Assembly (NCBI GenBank): GCA_025061975.1
Contig: JANXBB010000133.1
Location: forward strand, 1 to 10,606
Reading direction: 5' to 3'
Length of the DNA stretch: 10,606 bases
DNA from: Caldifarciminota bacterium
Lineage (GTDB): Bacteria; Hydrothermota; Tepidihabitantia; Tepidihabitantales; CAIPLT01
Made by a program: the position numbers and the translations under genes. Positions within the stretch are counted from its first letter, which is position 1; every line of letters starts with the position of its first letter. The notes beneath the pieces were generated by a model. It was given only the letters and a program-made list of their open reading frames with translations. It was not told where the DNA came from and ran no database searches. Positions 1-6,078 of the stretch are shown piece after piece.

Positions 1-1400
1 ACCAAAAGTAAATGTGTATCAAGTTCGGTTGTATCATAACCATAAAATTCCAACGCAGCATGCGCCAATGCTTCTTCTTCGTCCTCAGTAAATGCTTGAT
101 TAGCATCAATTACAACTTTTTTGGAGCGTTCTTTTTGTTTAAACATCTCAGCTTCGAAACCTAAAATATCAACTTTGTAGCCAACTTCTTTAGCCAATTC
201 TTGTGAAAGTTCAATATGAAAACCAAAAGTGTCATGAAGTTTAAATAGTTCACTACCGGGAATAATTTTGGTGTTTTTAAATTGGTCAATTAATTCATTA
301 AATCGCTCAAGACCGCTTGCAAGAGTTTTTAAAAACCGTTCTTCCTCAGATTTAATTATTAAGGCAATTGTTTCTTGTTTCTCTTTATACTCCGGATACC
401 ACTGGCGCATTTCAGCAATAACCTCCCCTGATAGACGATATAAGAACGGTTCGTTAATGCCAATTTTATAAGCAAAAAGCAATGCGCGACGCAGAATACT
501 GCGTAAAACATAACCTCGCCCTTCATTTGAAGGAATTGCTCCGTCGCCAATTGCAAAAGTTAATGCTCGCGCATGATCCACTGCTGAATAAAAAGCAACT
601 TTAGTTTCTAAGGTTAACGGCCGATCCAAAATCTTGGTCAATTTACGTAACAAGGGTGCAAAAAGGTCGGTTTCAAAAATTGATCGCTTGCCCTGAGAAA
701 CCATAGCTAAACGCTCAAGCCCCATCCCTGTATCAATACCCCGATTCTTTAAAGGCAATAGACGACCGTCAAGTTGCTTATCGTATTGAGGGAAAACAAT
801 ATTATAAAGTTCGAGATATCGTTCGCAATCGCAGCCCGGACCACAACTGACCTTGCCACAGCCAAATTCTTCGCCTAAATCGTAATAAATTTCAGAACAC
901 GGTCCACAAGCACCAACAAGTCCAGCTGGCCCCCAAAAATTATTATCGGCTCCGAGCCGAAAGATTCGCTGAGGCTCAAGCCCAATATCTTTATGCCAAA
1001 TTTCATATGCTTCGTCATCTTCTTCATAAACTGAAACGTAAAGCCGTTCTTTCGGTAATTTTACAACTTCGGTTAGATATTCCCAAGCCCAAGGAATTGC
1101 TTCTTTCTTAAAGTAATCACCGAACGAAAAGTTACCGAGCATTTCAAAAAAAGTACAATATTTAATTGACTTGCCAACTTCTTCTAAATCTGTAGCTCTA
1201 AGACATTTCTGGATTGATGTTGCCCGTCGATAAGGCACAGGAACTGTACCGGCATAATATGGTTTAAACTGAACCATACCTGCGCTGGTAAAAAGCAACG
1301 TAGGATCGTCTTTGGGAATTAAAGATGATGAAGCGATAATTTTATGGCCACGCTCGGCATAAAAATCTAAGAAAGTTTGTCTAATTTCTCGATGATTCAT
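1..1400 (-). CDS. alaS: alanyl-tRNA synthetase (AlaS), N-terminal part, runs off left edge
   Basis: Charges tRNA-Ala with alanine in the cytoplasm (class II aminoacyl-tRNA synthetase). Reading leftwards from ATG at 1400-1398, the visible 466 residues cover the catalytic core and the start of the tRNA-recognition region; the editing and C-terminal domains lie outside. Family landmarks are FTSAGMVQFKP (residues about 37-47), FFEMLGNFSFGDYFK (84-98), FWGPAGLVGACGPCSEIYYD (155-174), a Cys-rich stretch with CGPGCDCERYLE (186-197) and class II motif 3, GIDTGMGLERLAMV (221-234). The segment before FFEMLGN reads CLRATDLEEVG, shorter than the RAGGKHNDLENVG form of many proteobacterial enzymes; I believe other bacterial AlaS proteins share this shorter form. 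The start codon overlaps the recX stop as ATGA, so translation is probably coupled, and no strong Shine-Dalgarno precedes it. Identity is secure. Confidence 0.97.
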   Translation of the reverse strand, partial: MNHREIRQTFLDFYAERGHKIIASSSLIPKDDPTLLFTSAGMVQFKPYYAGTVPVPYRRATSIQKCLRATDLEEVGKSIKYCTFFEMLGNFSFGDYFKKEAIPWAWEYLTEVVKLPKERLYVSVYEEDDEAYEIWHKDIGLEPQRIFRLGADNNFWGPAGLVGACGPCSEIYYDLGEEFGCGKVSCGPGCDCERYLELYNIVFPQYDKQLDGRLLPLKNRGIDTGMGLERLAMVSQGKRSIFETDLFAPLLRKLTKILDRPLTLETKVAFYSAVDHARALTFAIGDGAIPSNEGRGYVLRSILRRALLFAYKIGINEPFLYRLSGEVIAEMRQWYPEYKEKQETIALIIKSEEERFLKTLASGLERFNELIDQFKNTKIIPGSELFKLHDTFGFHIELSQELAKEVGYKVDILGFEAEMFKQKERSKKVVIDANQAFTEDEEEALAHAALEFYGYDTTELDTHLLL

Positions 1401-1996
1401 TGTGCTTCGCTTAGCACTTTATTGATTACATCTAAATTATAACCACTGCGTAAAAGTCGCGCTTTTAGTTTTTTAAGATCTTTAATTTTATAAAGATTCT
1501 TCTTTTCTAAAAGTTTTTTTAACGCCTGATATTCGTCTTCATTACTAATTTCTTTTGTAACTTGAGTAATGACGTCATCAGAAATTCCCCGCCGCCGCAG
1601 TTCGTAAATAATTTTCTTTTTACCTTTAAGTCGGAAGTTAAGATAATGGTTAACTATACTACAAGCATAATCATAATCAGAAAGCAACTCTCCGGCTTGT
1701 AAATTTTGTAGCACTCGGTCTATTGTCTCTTTTGTAAAGCCTTTATTTGTAAGCCGTTCTTCAAGCTCCTTTTTACTTCGGGGACGAAACGCAAGTAATC
1801 TTAACGCATAGTTTTTAGCCTTCTCCTCGGATATTTTGTTTAGAAGAATATTTAACTCATCTTCTGTAATTTCGCTCTTTGATTCTAACCCCAATTTTTC
1901 TAATAAATTTTTATTAATTAAAGAGAAATATTTTCCGCCCAAATAAAGATATACCTTATTCGGATTTCTTTTGCTTACTTTGAGTTTTAGTTTCAT
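1397..1996 (-). CDS. recX: RecX-family regulator of RecA
   Basis: RecX binds RecA filaments and modulates their growth and recombinase activity. The protein is small, basic and helical, with the family's tandem three-helix repeats: [20 protein letters not shown] (the classic RecX signature, with RxRSxxEL), then [13 protein letters not shown], then a repeat with [15 protein letters not shown] and a third one near the C-terminus. I chose ATG at 1996-1994 (199 aa) because [19 protein letters not shown] resembles the usual RecX N-terminus. The open frame continues upstream to a TTG at 2047, inside recA, which would give 216 aa; an in-frame ATG at 2008 is also possible. With the chosen start the gene overlaps the recA 3' end by 41 bp, implying translation coupled to recA. 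No clear Shine-Dalgarno is seen. Position after recA and before alaS supports the call. Confidence 0.9.
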   Translation of the reverse strand: MKLKLKVSKRNPNKVYLYLGGKYFSLINKNLLEKLGLESKSEITEDELNILLNKISEEKAKNYALRLLAFRPRSKKELEERLTNKGFTKETIDRVLQNLQAGELLSDYDYACSIVNHYLNFRLKGKKKIIYELRRRGISDDVITQVTKEISNEDEYQALKKLLEKKNLYKIKDLKKLKARLLRSGYNLDVINKVLSEAQ

Positions 1997-2993
1997 CAGG
2001 CTTAGCATATAAGACTGAGATAAGCTTTTTCTCAATTTTTTGAGCAAGCTCCGGATTTGATTCTAAAAACTGAATTGCATTTTCTCGACCTTGACCAATT
2101 TTTTCCCCTTGGAATTGATACCACGCACCTGAGCGTTCAAGAACATTAAACTGTAGGCCGAGATCAACAAGTTCTCCGGCCCGAGAAATTCCCTTGCCGT
2201 AAATAATGTCAAATTCCGCTTCTTTAAACGGCGGCGCTAATTTATTTTTGACTACCTTAACTTTGGTTCGACTGCCAATAATTTCTTCGCCATGTTTAAT
2301 CTGGCCAATTCGCCGAATATCTAACCGAATACTTGCATAAAATTTTAATGCTAAACCACCTGGGGTAGTTTCGGGATTACCAAACATTACTCCAATTTTC
2401 TGACGAATCTGATTAGTAAAAACCGCACAAGTTTTTGATTTACTTATTACTGCTGAAAGCTTCCGAAGTGCTTGAGACATAAGCCGCGCTTGAACTCCAA
2501 CAAAAGCATCTCCCATTTCGCCTTCAATTTCCGCGCGCGGAACAAGAGCAGCAACTGAATCAACTACGAAAACATCAAGCGCTCCGGAACGCGTGAGGGT
2601 CTCAGCAATCTCAAGTGCTTGCTCTCCGCTGTCAGGCTGGGCAACAAAGAGGTTATCTAAATCAACGCCTAAAGCTTGTGCATACCTCACATCTAAAGCA
2701 TGCTCAGCATCAATAAAAACTGCAGTACCTCCAAGCTTTTGCACCTGGGCGATAATTTGTAAAGTAAGTGTTGTTTTTCCTGACGCCTCAGGACCAAAAA
2801 TCTCAATCACTCGACCCCGAGGTAAACCACCAATTCCTAATGCATAATCAAGTCCAATTGAACCGGTGGGAATAACTTCAGTTGCAACTTCTACCGCACT
2901 TTCTCCAAGCCGCATAATTGCACCTTTGCCGAACTGCTTTTCAATCTGAGAAATCGCCTGTTTTAATGCTTTAATTTTTTCCTCTTCACCCAT
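1956..2993 (-). CDS. recA: recombinase RecA
   Basis: ATP-dependent strand-exchange protein of homologous recombination; in many bacteria it also triggers LexA cleavage. The 345 residues match the usual length of about 350. Visible landmarks are Walker [10 protein letters not shown] (67-75), catalytic Glu in FIDAEHALD (Glu97), Walker [11 protein letters not shown] (141-150), DNA-binding loop L2 within [20 protein letters not shown] (193-212), and [18 protein letters not shown] (245-262). The C-terminus is a short charged Lys/Gln/Glu tail rather than the strongly acidic E. coli tail. No intein is present. The start ATG at 2993-2991 is fixed by an AAAGGAG Shine-Dalgarno 7 nt upstream and by the typical N-terminus. 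It is the first gene of a recA-recX-alaS operon with its own promoter at 3025-3052. Confidence 0.99.
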   Translation of the reverse strand: MGEEEKIKALKQAISQIEKQFGKGAIMRLGESAVEVATEVIPTGSIGLDYALGIGGLPRGRVIEIFGPEASGKTTLTLQIIAQVQKLGGTAVFIDAEHALDVRYAQALGVDLDNLFVAQPDSGEQALEIAETLTRSGALDVFVVDSVAALVPRAEIEGEMGDAFVGVQARLMSQALRKLSAVISKSKTCAVFTNQIRQKIGVMFGNPETTPGGLALKFYASIRLDIRRIGQIKHGEEIIGSRTKVKVVKNKLAPPFKEAEFDIIYGKGISRAGELVDLGLQFNVLERSGAWYQFQGEKIGQGRENAIQFLESNPELAQKIEKKLISVLYAKPDETKTQSKQKKSE

Positions 2994-3000
2994 TATTTAG

Positions 3001-3007
3001 CTCCTTT
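3001..3007 (-). promoter_or_regulatory. recA Shine-Dalgarno
   Basis: Reads AAAGGAG on the minus strand, 7 nt before the recA ATG. It is one of only two strong ribosome-binding sites seen in the window, which fits high expression of recA and fixes its start. Confidence 0.85.
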
Positions 3008-3024
3008 GTTTTGTTTTATAAATT

Positions 3025-3052
3025 AGTATAAACACAAATATAAGAATGTCAA
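3025..3052 (-). promoter_or_regulatory. recA operon promoter (sigma-70 type)
   Basis: On the minus strand, -35 TTGACA (3052-3047) and -10 TATACT (3030-3025) are separated by 16 bp. The -35 is a perfect consensus match and the -10 matches 5 of 6. Transcription would start near 3018, giving a leader of about 25 nt that contains the AAAGGAG site. The DNA just upstream of the -35 is A/T rich (3053-3077) and includes AAAG-N5-CTTT at 3058-3070, which could act as an UP element or a regulator site. No E. coli-type (CTG-N10-CAG) or Gram-positive-type (GAAC-N4-GTTC) LexA box was seen. Confidence 0.8.
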
Positions 3053-3099
3053 TAGCAAAAGATATACTTTTTTTACCTAGAAGCTAATTTTCTGCATCT

Positions 3100-3562
3100 A
3101 TTATATTATAGTTGGATGTACAAATAATTGTGATGATTTTTAATATCCAAAGACCGACATTGATTCTAAAGGAGGATAATTTATTGGGGTTTATTTAAAC
3201 AATAAACGCCGGGAATTATTAACACCCTACTCCCCGATACCGTCCCCTCCATTCCCAAAAGGATATTTTGCAGTTCAATTTAAGCATCAATCGAACTTTT
3301 GTAAACTGATTAATAGCCGAATGATTTTGGGAATTTGTCCGGCTAAAGATTTTAACCTATATAATGTGCGATATTATAAATAACTTTTGCCGACGTTTAA
3401 GCCCACTAAAAGAACGCTATTTGAGTGAGTTATCAATTTAACACATATTAAATTCATTATCGGCTCGGCGATCAGCCTTAGGGTATATTATCAAACAATA
3501 AAGAATTTTTAATCTTTATTTAGGTATTTATGTTTTACGCTTATGCTATTGTCTTTATGCTC
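3100..3562. other. long gene-free divergent intergenic region with several dyads
   Basis: No convincing gene or known RNA family is seen between the recA promoter and the rightward promoter at 3563. Direct reading shows these dyads: GTTTATT/AATAAAC (3189-3195 and 3201-3207), GGGAAT/ATTCCC (3211-3216 and 3251-3256), TAGCCG/CGGCTA (3314-3319 and 3340-3345), AATTTAA/TTAAATT (3435-3441 and 3448-3454), and AATAAAGA/TCTTTATT (3497-3504 and 3513-3520). Several are AT-rich and could arise by chance. A GGAGG at 3171-3175 is not followed by a usable reading frame. A TATAAT at 3360-3365 lacks a good -35. The region could hold an unrecognised small RNA, a degraded repeat, or only regulatory DNA. Confidence 0.5.
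3225..3256 (-). repeat. clustered G-runs on minus strand (possible G-quadruplex motif)
   Basis: Four C-runs on the plus strand (3225-3227, 3232-3235, 3244-3247, 3254-3256) give GGG, GGGG, GGGG and GGG on the minus strand, with intervening stretches of 6, 8 and 4 nt. This is dense G-clustering for such an AT-rich window. One gap slightly exceeds the usual 7-nt loop limit, so quadruplex folding is only possible, not shown. The tract is the right half of the GGGAAT/ATTCCC dyad. Confidence 0.4.
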
Positions 3563-3591
3563 TTGACAAGCATTATTTTTTCTAATATGCT
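3563..3591 (+). promoter_or_regulatory. promoter of the rightward small-ORF/membrane protein/DUF89/hypC/mutM operon
   Basis: -35 TTGACA (3563-3568) and -10 TATGCT (3586-3591) are 17 bp apart, the optimal spacing. The -35 is a perfect match. The predicted start of transcription is about 3598-3600, essentially on the ATG of the small ORF at 3600, which implies a leaderless first gene. No other comparably good plus-strand promoter was found between here and mutM. Confidence 0.7.
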
Positions 3592-3599
3592 CTTTTATA

Positions 3600-3746
3600 A
3601 TGATTGACTTAAGAAATCGTAATTCTTTTAGACTTATCCGACGCAAAAAAGTTTTTATACCGCCGTGGCGTTTTATCACTGTATTATGTTTGGCATTTGT
3701 TCTGTTTTTTATAATTTATACGATGAAAAAATTTTTAAATTATTAA
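3600..3746 (+). CDS. small single-pass membrane protein (48 aa), probably leaderless
   Basis: I do not recognise a family. The frame from ATG 3600 to TAA 3744-3746 encodes 48 residues: a basic N-terminus (MIDLRNRNSFRLIRRKK), a short FIPPWR segment, one hydrophobic helix (about residues 25-41, ITVLCLAFVLFFIIYTM) and a short KKFLNY tail. The many positive charges before the helix predict N-in topology under the positive-inside rule. No Shine-Dalgarno precedes the ATG, but the promoter at 3563-3591 would start RNA at or within 2 nt of it, so leaderless initiation is inferred. The stop codon abuts the ribosome-binding site of the next gene, and the first ATG of that gene is only 9 nt further on, arguing for co-translation. 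The protein may be a partner or regulator of the downstream membrane protein. It could still be a chance ORF, but the promoter and spacing argue that it is real. Confidence 0.6.
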   Translation: MIDLRNRNSFRLIRRKKVFIPPWRFITVLCLAFVLFFIIYTMKKFLNY

Positions 3747-3751
3747 GGAGG
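3745..3751 (+). promoter_or_regulatory. Shine-Dalgarno of the membrane protein gene
   Basis: AAGGAGG, 4 nt before the ATG at 3756. It overlaps the TAA of the upstream 48-residue ORF, so termination of one gene would place the ribosome at the start of the next. It decides the start of the downstream gene. Confidence 0.8.
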
Positions 3752-3755
3752 CAGT

Positions 3756-4928
3756 ATGGCGGAATTACATTTTAACTATAAGGATTTATTTAAAGCCTTA
3801 AAACTCGGTTTTTCAGCAAAAAAACTCATAATGATGGGGCTGGGATTGCTTGTCGGTGCGGTATTATATAACATTTTCAGTTACCTGGGCTTTTTGGCAT
3901 CAGGCTTTAGCTTTTACCAAATATGGGATGCCTATCGGGTACTTCCAATTCCGGAAAGTCTTAGCTGGTATGGTTGGGTTTTATATGGTTTAGGCGTCGG
4001 ATTGTTTTTAGCTTCAATTCTAATTACTGCAACCGCAGTCGTTAAAGTAACTTATGAACAACTGCGCGGCGATGACTTCTTTCAGATCACCGAAGCTTTT
4101 AAGTTCGCCTTTAAAAACATCAATGCAATCTTTATGTCCTGGATCTTGGTAATTATCTTTATTGCGACTGTTGTAGTATGTGGTTTAATTCTGTCGGCTA
4201 TCGGTCGGATTCCATATTTCGGAGAACTTTTTATGAGTATTTTTACTGTTATAGCTTTTTTTGCTTCACTCTTTATTGTTTATCTCGCAATAATTTTATT
4301 CTTTGCTCTGCTTTATGCTCCAGTGGTTGTAGGTACCGCTAAAACTGATACCTTTGATACTCTTTTTGAAGTCTTTTCGATGGTTAACCATCAAACTGCT
4401 CGAACTATCTGGTATACTCTAATCGTAGCTTTTCTTGCGAAAGTCGGATTTGTAATCTTAGGCCTTTTCAGTCGTGCGTCAGTCTTAATCGGAATTAACA
4501 TTCTAAAAATATTTATGGGCAATAAGATTTTAGAATTGGCAACTAATGCAAGTTATGGCTTTAAACTCACAATTCCTTATTGGTGTCCAGAAATCGGTGC
4601 AATAATTTGTGATAAAATTTATACCTTACTTAGTGGTGATATCTTGTTTGCTCCTTTTAATTTTAGTGCTTCAAACTGGGCAATGGCGATAAGTTCCGTC
4701 ATTGTGCTTTTAAGTTATTATGTAATTATTCTCTTTGTTTTTGCATATCCTTTTACTGTCTTATATACCGGGCTTACTGCTTCTTTCTTGGTAATTTATA
4801 AAAAGAAAGATGATAGAAATCTTTTAGAAGAAAAAGAAGAACAACTTACATGCAGTGAATCTATAACCACTAAAGAGGGTGAGACAACTACATCTGAAGA
4901 AAAGCCCGAAGCTCCACCGGCTTCTTAA
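3756..4928 (+). CDS. polytopic membrane protein of unknown function (390 aa)
   Basis: No family is recognised with confidence. The protein is strongly hydrophobic, with probable membrane segments around residues 22-48, 70-97, 125-150, 157-190, 216-240 and 308-347. Amphipathic or loop regions lie between them, including a stretch around 262-300 with two Cys (277, 285). The last 43 residues are a hydrophilic, acidic and Thr/Glu/Pro-rich tail (EEKEEQ, TTTSEEKPEAPPAS) that is probably cytoplasmic. The overall pattern, long helices separated by short amphipathic helices such as FNYKDLFKALKLGF and FFQITEAFKFAFKNI, resembles the large group of bacterial six-helix proteins annotated only as hypothetical or DUF membrane proteins. 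No transporter, enzyme or protease motif is visible. A strong Shine-Dalgarno (AAGGAGG) fixes the start. It follows the small membrane protein and precedes the DUF89 gene by 23 nt. Confidence 0.85.
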   Translation: MAELHFNYKDLFKALKLGFSAKKLIMMGLGLLVGAVLYNIFSYLGFLASGFSFYQIWDAYRVLPIPESLSWYGWVLYGLGVGLFLASILITATAVVKVTYEQLRGDDFFQITEAFKFAFKNINAIFMSWILVIIFIATVVVCGLILSAIGRIPYFGELFMSIFTVIAFFASLFIVYLAIILFFALLYAPVVVGTAKTDTFDTLFEVFSMVNHQTARTIWYTLIVAFLAKVGFVILGLFSRASVLIGINILKIFMGNKILELATNASYGFKLTIPYWCPEIGAIICDKIYTLLSGDILFAPFNFSASNWAMAISSVIVLLSYYVIILFVFAYPFTVLYTGLTASFLVIYKKKDDRNLLEEKEEQLTCSESITTKEGETTTSEEKPEAPPAS

Positions 4929-4940
4929 GTTATTTAAGAA
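4922..4940 (+). other. weak AT-rich stem-loop between membrane protein and DUF89 genes
   Basis: TTCTTAA (4922-4928) pairs with TTAAGAA (4934-4940) around a 5-nt loop; the left arm includes the stop codon of the upstream gene. A run of five T follows at 4947-4951, just before the DUF89 ATG at 4952. It could lower read-through or affect initiation of the next gene, but with one G-C pair the stem is weak and may be accidental. Confidence 0.2.
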
Positions 4941-4951
4941 ATTCGGTTTTT

Positions 4952-5842
4952 ATGCACTCTTCTGCGCAATGTATACCTTGTGTGCTTGCGCAAGTTAAAA
5001 GAATTTTAGCACATATTCCTGAAATCACTGAAGAAGAAAAAAAATTAGCTCATAAGGTAGCTTTAGAAGTATCAGCCCAAACTCCTTTGGAATATCCTCC
5101 AAGTAAGTATACTTCAATAGTACTTGAAGCGGTATACGAAAAACTAGGCAATATAGATCCATTTGTTTTAGTTAAAAGAAAAGAAAATGAGCTTGGTGAG
5201 CGGCTTTATAATGAGTTAAAGCCCAAAATCAGTCGACTTCAGGACCCAATTTTTTCTGCAATTAAAGCGTCTGCTTGTGGCAATATAATTGATGTTGGAC
5301 CTGGAGATATTTATTTAGACACCTCAAAAAAAGACTTAAAAAAAGAGTTCGCAGAGCTTTTCGAAAGACCCTGGGCGATTGACCATTATCAGATATTTAA
5401 AGAGAAATTCAAAACCGCAGAACAAGTTTTATATATCTTAGACAATGCTGGTGAGCTTTTTTTAGATAAATTAGTTTTAGAAACACTAAAGAATAAAAAA
5501 CTCACGATCGTCGTTAAAGCTTATCCAATCTTAAATGACGCTCTAAAAGAAGATGCTCGACGAGCTGGGTTAGATGACTTAGGTGAAATTATTGAACTCA
5601 ACCGCGATACGAATCGCCGTTATTTAGGAGTTGACTTCGAAGCAGTAACCGAGGAGTTTTTAGCACATTTTGAAGATGCAGATTTAGTGATTGCCAAAGG
5701 GCATGCGAATTTTGAATCGTTAGTTAACACGGAACGCGATGTTTTTTTTGTTCTTATGGCTAAATGCCCGGTAGTTGCTGGTTATCTGAATGTGAAAGTT
5801 GGCGATTCGGTATTTTATTATTCGCCTATAAAAGAAGAATAA
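4952..5842 (+). CDS. DUF89 (ARMT1-like) metal-dependent phosphatase, CxxC subfamily
   Basis: DUF89 proteins are metal-dependent phosphatases proposed to act in metabolite damage control, removing phosphate from harmful sugar phosphates or similar by-products; the substrate here is unknown. The 296 residues show CIPC near the N-terminus (Cys7, Cys10), as in the archaeal/bacterial subfamily. They also show SACGNIIDVG (108-117), the metal-site motif LDNAGELFLDKL (163-174, with Asp164-Asn165 and Glu168), VVKAYPILNDALKEDAR (187-203) and AKGHANFES (248-256). All key family motifs look intact. The start is chosen because the CxxC motif sits at the usual distance from it; no Shine-Dalgarno is seen. 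The stop codon TAA shares its last A with the ATG of hypC, so the two are almost certainly co-translated. A link with hydrogenase maturation is suggested by context only. Confidence 0.9.
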   Translation: MHSSAQCIPCVLAQVKRILAHIPEITEEEKKLAHKVALEVSAQTPLEYPPSKYTSIVLEAVYEKLGNIDPFVLVKRKENELGERLYNELKPKISRLQDPIFSAIKASACGNIIDVGPGDIYLDTSKKDLKKEFAELFERPWAIDHYQIFKEKFKTAEQVLYILDNAGELFLDKLVLETLKNKKLTIVVKAYPILNDALKEDARRAGLDDLGEIIELNRDTNRRYLGVDFEAVTEEFLAHFEDADLVIAKGHANFESLVNTERDVFFVLMAKCPVVAGYLNVKVGDSVFYYSPIKEE

Positions 5843-6078
5843 TGTGTCTTGCAATCCCTGCTAAAGTTCTAAAAATCAAGGGCGATTCCGCAATTGTTGA
5901 AGTTCGGGGTGTTAAACGAGAAATAAATATTCTTTTATGCCCTGAAGTAAAGATTGGTGATTATGTTATTGTGCATGCAGGTTTCGCTTTAAAAATAATC
6001 GACAAAAAATACGCCCAGGAAACCATAAAAATTTTTGACGAAATTGAGACGCTTAATAGAAAGCCTCGCAAACCTTAA
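5842..6078 (+). CDS. hypC: HypC/HupF-type hydrogenase maturation chaperone
   Basis: HypC is a small chaperone that works with HypD to carry the Fe(CN)2CO unit and deliver it to the large subunit of [NiFe] hydrogenase. The N-terminus MCLAIPAKVL carries the essential Cys2, and GDYVIVHAGFALKIID (39-54) is the second family signature with the conserved His45. Length is 78 aa, as usual (75-90). The start at 5842 is fixed because Cys must follow the initiator Met; longer in-frame upstream sequence lies within the DUF89 gene and is not family-like. The ATG overlaps the DUF89 stop by 1 nt (TAATG), and the stop directly abuts the mutM ATG. No other hyp gene or hydrogenase is in the window, so its partners must lie elsewhere. 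Confidence 0.95.
   Translation: MCLAIPAKVLKIKGDSAIVEVRGVKREINILLCPEVKIGDYVIVHAGFALKIIDKKYAQETIKIFDEIETLNRKPRKP

Noticed and set aside
2593..2847. Plus-strand open frame antisense to recA
   Set aside because: It is a shadow of the recA codons, with no promoter or ribosome-binding site and no recognisable protein.
3171..3207. GGAGG at 3171-3175 as a ribosome-binding site for a plus-strand gene
   Set aside because: The nearest possible start codon (TTG at 3184) is followed by a stop after four codons; no real gene results.
3219..3287. Minus-strand 22-codon frame beginning at ATG 3287 in the intergenic region
   Set aside because: No ribosome-binding site and no recognisable protein; its Gly/Arg/Trp composition simply reflects the G-runs.
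3335..3365. TATAAT at 3360-3365 as a plus-strand promoter
   Set aside because: The only candidate -35 (TTGTCC) is 19 bp away and poor; the promoter at 3563-3591 is much better and adjacent to genes.
3000..3600. tRNA, RNase P RNA, tmRNA or SRP RNA in the intergenic region
   Set aside because: None of the conserved sequence cores (tRNA T-loop with acceptor pairing, RNase P GAGGAAAGTC core, tmRNA tag frame, SRP GNAR-loop helix) could be found by eye on either strand.
5764..5841. Longer N-terminus for HypC starting at ATG 5764
   Set aside because: It lies inside the DUF89 gene in another frame; HypC needs Cys as residue 2, which fixes the start at 5842.
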